This document shows positions 55,956-64,000 of a stretch of DNA of 64,000 nucleotides, one piece after another (positions within the stretch are counted from its first letter, which is position 1; each line of letters starts with the position of its first letter). The DNA comes from Gnomoniopsis sp. IMI 355080 (taxonomy: Eukaryota; Ascomycota; Sordariomycetes; Diaporthales; Gnomoniaceae): NCBI GenBank assembly GCA_027946555.1, contig JAPEVC010000139.1, positions 33,962-97,961 on the forward strand, given 5' to 3'. The translations under genes and the position numbers were made by a program. Under the pieces are notes generated by a model. It saw only the letters and a list, made by a program, of their open reading frames with translations. It made no database searches and was not told where the DNA came from.

Positions 55956-57990
55956 ATGGGGAGAGAAGCCGATATCTTCTCAATCGTCTCGAAGACGAGC
56001 AAGACGCCGACCATCATCGCAGGCACCACCAACCCAGATCGCGAATATGAGAAAGTCAAAGCATTCACAAGGGCCGAGGCCAAGGCGGCCAACCGCGCCG
56101 AGCGTGAGCAAACGGTGGCCCAGGCAATCATGCAGAACAAGAAGGCGGTCTTTTGGTCCTTTGTGATCTCCATGGCGATTATCATGGAGGGTTACGATAC
56201 AGCGCTGATGCCGCAGTTTTACGGGTATCCCTCGTTTCAGAAACAATACGGCGAGTTCTTTCCTGAGATAGGCGAGTGGTCCTTGAGTGGCGAGTGGCAA
56301 GCTGGACTTTCCAACGCACAGGCTGTGGGACTTATTCTTGGTGGGTTTCTTAACGGGTGGGCATCTGCCAGGTACGGGTATAAGAGGACCATGCTGGCTG
56401 CTCTATTGTGGATCAACACCACCATTTTCGTGGTCTTTTTTGCGCCAAACATATATGTGTTGCTCGTCGGCCAATTTCTCTGTGGAATGGGCTGGGGAGT
56501 CTTTGCGACAACAGGGCCAGCATACGCATCCGAAGTTTGCCCGCTCGCACTGCGCGGCTACCTTACGGTCTATAACAACCTTTGTTGGGCCATAGGACAA
56601 CTACTTGCAAACGGCGTGTTGAAAGCATTGGTGAACAACACCACCCAATGGAGTTATCGCATCCCATTTGCGGTACAGTGGGCCTGGCCAATCCCGCTGT
56701 TTATCCTCGTCTCCTTCTCACCGGAAAGCCCTTGGTGGTTGGCAAAGAATGAGCGCTATGGGGATGCGGCCATTAGTCTGCACAAGCTATCGTCGCGGCC
56801 AGAGAGCGAGGTCCAAAACACGCTGTCGCAGATCGTCTTCACTATCAGACTGGAAAAGGCAAGAATAGCCCAACGCGCTGCCACTGCTGCTGCTGCTGCT
56901 GCTACACGACAGAATGATCCACGTCCGCAAAGTCGCCTGGCGCGCTGGCGTTCACGTCGACCTGTTTGTCCTACCATTTCCTGGCACTTGTCTCCCTTTT
57001 TCTTCGTTATCTATCGTCTATTTCACATGTCGTGGCACGCTTTTCAGTTTCAAAGGGAAAACAGAATGGCTGACGAGAGCACTCCTCTTAGGAATTGCAA
57101 TCTGGAACAAGATACTGGGACTGCTTCAAAGGCACCGATCTACGGCGAACTGAGATTTGCTGCGTGGCCTTTGCGGGCCAGATGTTATCCGGGGCACAAT
57201 TTGCATATGGTCCATCGTATTTCTTTCAACAAGCGGGCATGTCTACTGACGATGCATACAAAGTGGCCGTTGCATCACCAGCCCTGGCGTTCATTGGCAC
57301 CGTCATTTCGTGGCTTCTTTTGACATACTTTGGTCGCCGCACGATCTACCTATATGGTATCTTCAGCCTCACAATAACACTTTCTTTGATAGGCCTCGTT
57401 TCTGTGGTGTCGACCAGTCAGGCCGCAATATGGATACAGGCAGCGCTCTGTCTAGTATGGCAGCTATTCTATTCTTTGACTCTGGGTCCGATCACATATT
57501 CGATAATATCCGAGACATCGACTATTCACCTTCGCGCAAAGACAGTTGTGCTGTCTCGCAACACGTACAACGTGGTCACCATTCTCTCCTTGGTTATTGA
57601 GCCGTAAGTCGACGTGCGAGGCATAGCAGAGGAGGCTGATGAAATGATTTTGCGTCTCAAATCATTTCGTTACTAATTTCATGCAATAATGCGCAGATAT
57701 ATGATCAACCCCACCGAGTTTGACTTGAAAGGCAAGACGGCGTTTTTCTGGGCAGGAACGGCTGCATTAACATCAGCATGGGCATGGTTTCGTCTGCCTG
57801 AGGTCAAAGTACGTTTGTGTCCTTCTTTTTCACTCCACACGTCCGACACAATTTCTGACCGTGAATTTAGGGCCGTACATACGAAGAACTTGATATACTA
57901 TTCGCCAAAAAGATTCCGGCTAGGAAGTTCAAGGGGGCCGAGGTTCAGGTCTATGAAGGCTCGGAGTACAACATTTTCTTGGATGACTGA
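55956..57990 (+). CDS. Second MFS maltose/alpha-glucoside permease-like transporter
   Basis: Four exons: 55956-56858, 57092-57603, 57697-57808 and 57871-57990, giving 548 residues with about 12 helices. It shares the architecture of the permease at 45214: FWSFVISMAIIMEGYD, GEWQAGLSNAQAVG, CGMGWGVFATTGPAYASEV, PESPWWLAKNERYG, RYWDCFKGTDLRRTEI and GRTYEELDILFAKKI. Intron 1 is long (233 nt), contains a GCT repeat, and appears to start with GCAAGA, joining RLEK to ELQSGTRYWDCF exactly as the family expects; no GT donor gives this. Reading through instead would add a low-complexity poly-Ala stretch and then stop. Predicted uptake of maltose or similar sugars at the plasma membrane. Confidence 0.9.
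56884..56903. repeat. CTG trinucleotide run inside intron 1 of the second permease
   Basis: Six CTG units lying in the probable GC-AG intron; if retained they would encode poly-Ala. Confidence 0.8.
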
Positions 57991-60542
57991 GTAATGAGAT
58001 TTTGCCACCTGGGCAAGATGGGTTTCTTTGGATTTCTTCCCTCTTGAATGTAGCGTAAATAGCTAGTTTGGACTAATCCTCTCCGATCCATTCGTCTGGA
58101 CCTTCTTGGTCTGCCAATATAGTAAACACTGCCACTGTTTTCCCATTTTTCTGAACACGTACAAGAGCTCTGATGGGCGTAAAATCGATTAGGAGGGATG
58201 AAGAATACTTCTCTGCGAACAAAGACGAAATACTAAGCATGTGAATACCATATATCAGCAGCCCAATACCCGATGAGTGCGCGACTGGGCTCGCAATGAA
58301 AGCAACGTAAGCTGTCCCTCCTCTACTCATCCAAATACCGACTTGAGAGCAAGCCGAGGCACATCGACGCCGACGTTCGATCGACCTATAGAATAAGAAG
58401 TTATGAAAGTATTTAGGTTGGCGAGTCTCGAGATGGAATGACTACGTGCTAGAATAAACTCTCTGCCTGCGTGTCAGGGTCCGCAAGGACCGAGAATCAC
58501 TGCTTCAGGGATACAAAACTGCATTAGTTCGTCTCAAATATTGCAGCACTGCAGGAAAAAGAAACAAAGAAATGCTGCGTGACGGGTGCGGATACGCCGC
58601 CGGTTGGTAACATGGATGTCCGCTTGCGTGTAAAGGCTCTATGTGTCCCGAGGTTATTTTCGTGGATGAGAAACGCCTAGACTGCCCAGAGGCCCCTTGC
58701 AGAATCACAAATCACTTGCATATCACGACCTCCGAAACAAAGGTGTTGTGCAGCAATCGACAAGATCGAAAACTCAACGGGGACGATGCCTTCCAGCGGA
58801 TTGTGGGGGCCTAATAAGCCCATCAGTCGATTCAGCGGTTAACTCAACTCTTATTCAGACGGCCATGATACAGCGTACCTACGCACCGTCCACCATTTGG
58901 GAGAGAAGGGGGGGGGGCGTCTAGAGTTCAAGACTGAAACTAACGTTTATCTCATTTGTGGCCTGCGAGATCGTTCGGAAGATCGGCATTGGCCACGGGT
59001 ACGAGGTCGTCGTCATGCATATCGGGCGTAAGACCGCGTGCGCAAATTGCCTGAGGTGATGGATGTGTTTCCTCCCAAATGGGTTGTCGGAAGAGGCTCT
59101 TATACATGCATCTCAACGGCGTGCAAGCGGAAATTGATCATTGGGAGTGTACGAGCGCGCAGTCATGTTCTCACTACCTAAACAAATGACAAATGGGTGC
59201 AACGGGCCACAGCCTCGCAGGATAAATATATCCCACTGCGGTGCTTGACTCACCAAATGGGAGCGTAATGACAGACACAGCCTTGAAGAGCATCGATCCG
59301 GTCTCATGGTCAGCTAGTCCTGAAGTCACTGTCCAGCGTTGCCTACCTGAAGCTCTCGTGGGTTGAACTGCCACAGGTGGGTACGCTCCGGTTCAACGGC
59401 ACCAAGTACCGAGGACTGGGAACCTTGGCAGTGCATCAATTTCAAGGGGGCCGTGAAGGGTGAGTACTTGCAAGATGCACTCGGCGGGTGCTTACTACCT
59501 ACAGAGAGAGACCGAAGCGTCTACCGTGGTCCTGCATGTGGGAAAGCTGTAAATAGAAAATAGGAAATAGGAAAGGTCTGTCTTGATCATATTTACCCAA
59601 GGTCGAGACCAGTCCATCAAATAGTCCCATATCAGGGACTGTTTTAGTAACCTTACCTTACTCGAGCTTAAAGGCATTAACGCCGATGCATCTTATGGAG
59701 CTGGGCAGCCTCCACCACACCCACACTCACTCGATCTCTTCGTACCCGAGGTGTTCCCAGGACAGTTTCATACTCAGATCGGGTGAATCTTCATTCTTCA
59801 GTCGCCTCTCTAGCGTTTTCTCCAAATCACCGTGAGCAAGGCTCTCGATCTTTTACGCAGTCCTGTATACCTTTTGGCCCGATGCGAAACAACTCAGTAA
59901 CAACCTTGGAAAGGCCCAAGCTGAAACTTAGCATGGCTTCCCAGGCAACGCGAGGTCTGGGGCGATTGTGTTGCACGGGCTTCCGCAAAAGACAACTCAA
60001 AATTAACTCAACACGAGCGCAGGATCGACCCTCCGTAGGTAAGTACGTAGGTAAGTAGTTACTGTGTATGAAATTACCTCGTTCGTGAGCACGTTCTACT
60101 TGGGCTTCTGCATCTAGCTGCAAGACATCAACGGAAAGGGCCGATGGGTAATATCCACGGATATATTTACCAAGTCGGGATGTTCCTCTTCATTCCCCGG
60201 CAGCCGAGATGCAAGCCTTGGCCTTGGACACTGGTTGGCCGGATACAATGACAGCCAGATTGTAAGACGAACGATCTGTTGGGGGCTGGGCAAAGGATTC
60301 ATAAATATTAATACTGTGAACGCGGATTTCTGACGGCAACAAGACACTGATAGCAGAGAGGCACTGATGGTATGCGAAGTGGATATCGTTACAGGGGAAT
60401 TTGTCTTAGGAGAACCAAAATCAACAGTAGACCATCTCAACTCCAATCAACATGTCATCACCCACTCCGACAGCCATCCATCACCACAACATGCCGCCAA
60501 CATCAAGACAGAAACCAAAGACAGAAGAAAACGGTCACTCGT
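57991..60542. other. Gene-free spacer, 2.55 kb
   Basis: Downstream of the second permease and downstream of the Tyr-rich secreted protein gene. Frames up to about 110 codons exist but carry no family motifs, and the longest ones overlap the last exon of the neighbouring gene in antisense. Confidence 0.45.
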
Positions 60543-61864
60543 TCAGGGAAAGTCACACCGGATGACCTCGACGGGCTGAGGCTTCTTCAGCTCAATGCTG
60601 CGGGCCTTGTAGCCGTACTCATCCTTCTCAAGGTAGCTGTAGATGGGGAGTGGGTTCCAGGGGAACCAGTTCTTCATGGGGAGACAGCGGACGTTCTTGT
60701 CTTCCTCTTCCGTGTAGTACTTGATGTAGTCAACCCACTCGTCGTTGTGTTCTGCAGGAAGAAAGGGATGTCAGTGGGATGCGAAAGCAGATGTCGAGGC
60801 AAGCACGAATGGAGTGGTGTTCGGAGAGACAGATAGATGTGAGTGTCAAGGGACGAGAAAGACTCACCAGTGTACATTTCCTCGCCGTCAGGCCAGACCT
60901 TTTCCTCGTACAAGAGACCCTTCTGCTTGTTGTAGAACTTGACAATGACATAGCCAGTGGGCTCTTGAGGGTGCTCGTCATAGTCGTCATCGTAGTCAGG
61001 GTAATCAGGGTAGCCAGGATAGCAGTCCTTGTCCTTGTGCGGGTGGCACTTGTACTCGTCGCGGGGCTTGTCGTTAGGCGGCTGGGGCTTGTAGTCTGGC
61101 GGTGGTTGAGGTTTGTAGTCAGGGGGCTGGGGCTTGTAGTCAGGAGGCGGTTGCGGCTTGTAGTCAGGTGGTTGGGGCTTGTAGTCAGGAGGCGGCTGAG
61201 GCTTGTAGTCTGGAGGCGGCTGGGGTTTGCCATAGTCAGGCTGCTTGCGGTGGCAGTCATAGTCGTAGGGCTTGCAGTAGTCCTCTGGAGGCTCATGGCG
61301 GCAGTCCTCGTTGTACTTGTCGTCATACCATGGAGGACAGTAGTTCTCCTTGTGCTTCTTCTTGTAGCAAGAATCATCATCGCCGTAGCCGTCCTTGTAG
61401 CAGTCCTGGTACTTGTCGCAGCTGTCTTGATCGTAGTAGCACTTGTCGTAGCACTTACCATAAGCGCTGTCCCAGTTCTTGCAGTGGCCCTGATAGTCGT
61501 CATAGGTGTCGCAATCGCGGTAGCACTTCCTGTCATATGGATGACAGTAGCGGTAGTAGTCCCACCAGCGCTTGTAGCAGACGGCATCATTGTAGGGGTT
61601 GCATGCAAAGTTGTAGTCCAAGCCGTCACCGAGGGCAGTGAGGGCGGAGCTGCTGTCGTCCAGGACAGTGACATCGGGAGCAGCGTTTTGAGCCTGTACG
61701 GATCGAGGAGAGCGGTCAGGCGGAGGAGCGTGCAAAACGACGGGGAAATTGGGGACAAGTAGAGAAGGGAATGTGGTGACACGGGGACGCACAGGTGCAG
61801 GACTGGCCTGAGTCAAGCCTAGCAGGAAGGGCATGAGAGCCGCGATGGTGGCTGTGCTGTACAT
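60543..61864 (-). CDS. Secreted Cys/Tyr/Pro-rich repeat protein, uncharacterised
   Basis: Two exons, 61864-60868 and 60751-60543 (116-nt intron), giving 401 residues. The start at 61864 puts a signal peptide first (MYSTATIAALMPFLLGLTQA). The frame extends 46 residues further upstream but without coding character. Layout: a short propeptide-like stretch; residues 88-204 with 15 Cys and very many Tyr and Asp (for example CYKRWWDYYRYCHPYDRKCY); residues 213-263 with seven tandem PP(P)DYKPQ units; then an Asp/Tyr stretch (GYPDYPDYDDDYDE). A more globular C-terminal domain of about 100 residues starts TGYVIVKFYNKQKGLLYEEK. The repeats recall Tyr/Pro/Lys adhesive and wall-linker proteins, suggesting a surface or matrix role with Tyr cross-linking; this is inference. 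I know no named family. Confidence 0.85.
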
Positions 61865-62903
61865 GGTGACTGTGGATGGATGACGATGCCTGTGTGATGT
61901 GGTGTGGCGTTGACGATCAAAAGAAGTGACCAGAGTGGAGCAAAGCCAGCAATGGGTAAGATGATAGATGGACTCAAAGAATGAAGGGAAAAGAATGTGC
62001 ATGTGGTAGAAATGGCGGGGAGCGTTGTCGAAGGATACTGGCGATGTTCCAAAACTGGTGGTGGGTGGTGAGAAGAAGTGAAGATGGATGAAGACGGATG
62101 CAGAAAAAGAGAGAATAACAGAAGATCAAGGACGAGAGGCAAGAGAATGAAGGCCTGTTTGTTGATTCGAGCTAGCAAAGTCCATTCTTTCCTTGGGAAG
62201 TGGAGGATTCGATGGAAGGAGCAGGAGTGCCCTATCACTCAGCACCCCATTCCGCTTCAACCATCTCGCGGCAGGTGCTCCCAACCAGGTACAGCAGGTA
62301 AATAAGGTAACCACCTAAGTTACTAGGTAGGTAGGTATGCTCCTCCCAGAGAAAGACCCAGCAAAGCAATTGAGGAGCAGCTGTGCGAAATCCCTTAAGA
62401 CATCAGGTAAGAGCCCTCTGTGTCTCTGTCGCCCGCCGCTTGCCAGTGCCACGCCTCGAACAACTTTCTCAACTTCCTTTCAGAAGCAAACGGACTTGTC
62501 AGGCAGGATCCTTGACGGCGATGGAGGAGCGACGATGCCCGAATGGCCCTGAGCAATGAAACATCACGGGCTCAGTCAAGGTGAACGATTGATTTTTGAG
62601 GGTATCATACATTTGCTCGTTGATGGCACGAAATGATCCTAGCCAGTCTTTTGAAGAAAAAAAAAAAAAAAAGTAAAAAAGGGGAAAATGCAATGAACCC
62701 CCCCGAATGTATCCGTTTCGCCATGCATAGATATTTCAACAACGTCTGAGGATATTCGGCCTCGTTTAGGTTGTGTCCAGAGCCAGATATGCCCGTCCTT
62801 GGTGACCACACGTGCGATCATACACCGTTCGTTGCTCGTTTCATCCAGTGGGACCACCAGCAGCTCTCGATGCAGAACAGTGTCAAGAAAAGACAGAGCA
62901 CTT
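61865..62903. other. Spacer upstream of the Tyr-rich protein gene
   Basis: About 1 kb holding the promoter of the Tyr-rich protein gene and the 3' side of the glycosyltransferase. A T/A-rich tract (A17 near 62657-62673) and clustered TAGGTA repeats near 62318-62335 are present. No gene seen. Confidence 0.45.
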
Positions 62904-64000
62904 TCACCGCCAAACGACCCTGATGAGACCCCTCCCGACGCCACCCTCCCTTCTTACATAGTACACCGTCACGCTCCCGTCCTCACCCACCTCCGTCTTC
63001 TCATTCAAATACTGCACCTTGCCCTCATCCCGCCGCTTCAACGGCGCCAGGCTATACTGCCAACTGTCCTCCACCGTCCACACCGTCTCCTCCCACGTCT
63101 GCTCCATTGCCAGGGGATGCTGCCCCGCCCGCTCCGTCTCCGCGTACCCGTACCGCACAATACTGAACCCATTGCTCATCTGCCACCCATCCTGAAAGAG
63201 GAAGTTCTGCAACACGCACGCTCGCCCGCAACTTTGCGCCACCGCCGCGATGGTGGGCAGGTCGTGGTGGTGCCAGCTCTTCCAGTGGTGCACGCTGACC
63301 GGCTGTGGGCGCACCGCCTCGTAGAACCCCGTGACGTCGCCGTGGAGGTCCAGCTGGAACAAACCGTGCTCGCGCGTGAGCTTCGTCGTCGTGTGGCGGT
63401 GGATGCAAGCCCCGACGAGCACGTCGCCACCTGGCAGCTCGACCGGTTGTACTTTGTCCTTGCGGGGGAAGCAATCGCCCACGTGCGGTGCCATGGTGGC
63501 CATCAGTCCGCGCGAGAGGAAGATGCCCGCCCCGCCGACCGCGTAGAGCCCACCATTGTTGATGTTCCACTTGTTCTCGCTCAGCGCACCTACATACCAG
63601 TCTTGCTCGTAGTCATATTTTTTCAGCCGTGCAAGAACAACATCCAGGTCGAGGAAGAAGGTGTCGTCGTCAATCAGCACTGCCCATTGTGTCTCGTTCT
63701 CCATCCGCGCATGCAGCGCCCCTAGCAGCCCCACAAACCGCTCGCCCCACCCGGCGTTGCGCTCCACCAGTTCGAGCTCCGCAATGCCCGCCTCGGCGTA
63801 CATGGCCAGCACCTCGCCGGGGTCCGGCTCGCCAGGTCGGAGCGTCGTGTTGCGCGGCTCGTGCAGCACCACGAACCTCGCGCCGGTGTGCGCGGCCCAA
63901 TGGCGGAAGTTGCGCAGCGAGTCGGGCATGCGGTCGAGGGTGGTGGCGACGCCGAAGATGAGGCTCGAGGCGTCGGGCTGCGGGGCGGGCGGGGCTAGGT
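62904..64000 (-). CDS. GT31-like glycosyltransferase, 5' end cut by window edge
   Basis: The open frame runs off the window end; an internal ATG at 63929 gives 341 residues, but coding sequence clearly continues upstream (SSLIFGVATTLDRM), so the true start is outside. Signatures of the fungal GT31/Fringe-like group: HWAAHTGARFVVLHE, a metal/nucleotide-sugar site WAVLIDDDTFFLDLD, WYVGALSENKWNINNGG, GGAGIFLSRGLM and GGDVLVGACIH. The C-terminal domain contains VSVHHWKSWHHHDLP and FLFQDGWQMSNGF. It should be a Golgi type II enzyme adding a sugar, typically beta-1,3-linked, to glycans; donor and acceptor are not known. GC content is higher than in its neighbours, as is common for these genes. Confidence 0.88.
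   Translation of the reverse strand, partial: LAPPAPQPDASSLIFGVATTLDRMPDSLRNFRHWAAHTGARFVVLHEPRNTTLRPGEPDPGEVLAMYAEAGIAELELVERNAGWGERFVGLLGALHARMENETQWAVLIDDDTFFLDLDVVLARLKKYDYEQDWYVGALSENKWNINNGGLYAVGGAGIFLSRGLMATMAPHVGDCFPRKDKVQPVELPGGDVLVGACIHRHTTTKLTREHGLFQLDLHGDVTGFYEAVRPQPVSVHHWKSWHHHDLPTIAAVAQSCGRACVLQNFLFQDGWQMSNGFSIVRYGYAETERAGQHPLAMEQTWEETVWTVEDSWQYSLAPLKRRDEGKVQYLNEKTEVGEDGSVTVYYVRREGGVGRGLIRVVWR

Noticed and set aside
58921..59420. Coding-looking scraps on both strands in the 58-60.5 kb spacer
   Set aside because: Short phrases appear on both strands but none continues, splices or matches a family I can name.
60779..61762. 327-codon plus-strand frame opposite the Tyr-rich protein gene
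   Set aside because: It mirrors the Cys/Tyr/Pro repeats in antisense (Val/Leu/Arg runs). The minus-strand frame has a signal peptide and a well-formed intron.
1..64000. CRISPR arrays, operons with ribosome binding sites, intact transposons, rRNA genes
   Set aside because: The genome is fungal; no direct-repeat/spacer arrays, transposase or reverse-transcriptase motifs, or rRNA sequence were found.

Overview
The window is a 64 kb piece of a filamentous ascomycete genome (Pezizomycotina, most likely a Sordariomycete). The evidence is genes of 1-3 kb with many short introns (mostly 55-97 nt, with CTNAC-type branch points), protein families typical of moulds (feruloyl esterase/tannase, cutinase-type esterase, GH13 amylase with a CBM20 tail, sugar and allantoate-type MFS transporters, a Zn2Cys6 regulator, a UVDE repair endonuclease) and long gene-free spacers. 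I saw no rRNA, tRNA, CRISPR array or intact transposon. Exon borders were worked out by hand from splice signals, reading frame and family fit, so they are predictions.

Layout. 1-3.6 kb: a disordered phosphoprotein-like gene after a long leader. 3.6-11.2 kb: a gene-poor block with one decayed gene, a relic of a choice-of-anchor-B type protein near 10.1-10.65 kb. 11.2-12.8 kb: a secreted tannase/feruloyl esterase (-). 16.2-19.0 kb: an aldo/keto reductase and a FAX-like glutathione S-transferase (+). 19.7-22.0 kb: UV-damage endonuclease (-), convergent with the GST. 23.6-26.6 kb: a MetE-like zinc enzyme and a secreted dienelactone hydrolase (-). 27.8-29.5 kb: a Dal5/Tna1-type anion transporter (+). 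31.6-32.3 kb: a small secreted protein made of alternating poly-acidic and (Gly-Lys)n blocks separated by KKR sites. 33.4-35.3 kb: a secreted protein of unknown family. 36.2-37.9 kb: a sugar transporter. 38.2-38.6 kb: a small Cys/His protein. 39.2-40.2 kb: myo-inositol oxygenase (-).

41.3-58.0 kb looks like a carbohydrate-use island. A Zn2Cys6/Fungal_trans_2 regulator (-) is divergent from a maltose-permease-like transporter (45.2 kb, +). They are followed by a type II membrane protein with a methyltransferase-like core, a secreted alpha-amylase with a starch-binding domain (50.0 kb, +), a CE5 cutinase/acetylxylan-esterase-like enzyme with a duplicated Cys-rich tail (-), and a second maltose-permease-like transporter (56.0 kb, +). 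The simplest reading is starch breakdown outside the cell and uptake of maltose or malto-oligomers, perhaps under the linked regulator.

60.5-61.9 kb carries a secreted Cys/Tyr/Pro-rich repeat protein (-). 62.9 kb to the window end carries a GT31-like glycosyltransferase cut by the window edge (-).

Most notable are the KKR-punctuated Gly-Lys/acidic protein, the Tyr-rich (PPPDYKPQ)n protein, a Zn2Cys6 domain assembled across a 29-nt microexon, two probable GC-AG introns in transporter genes, and a repeated intergenic palindrome TACCTAGGTA.
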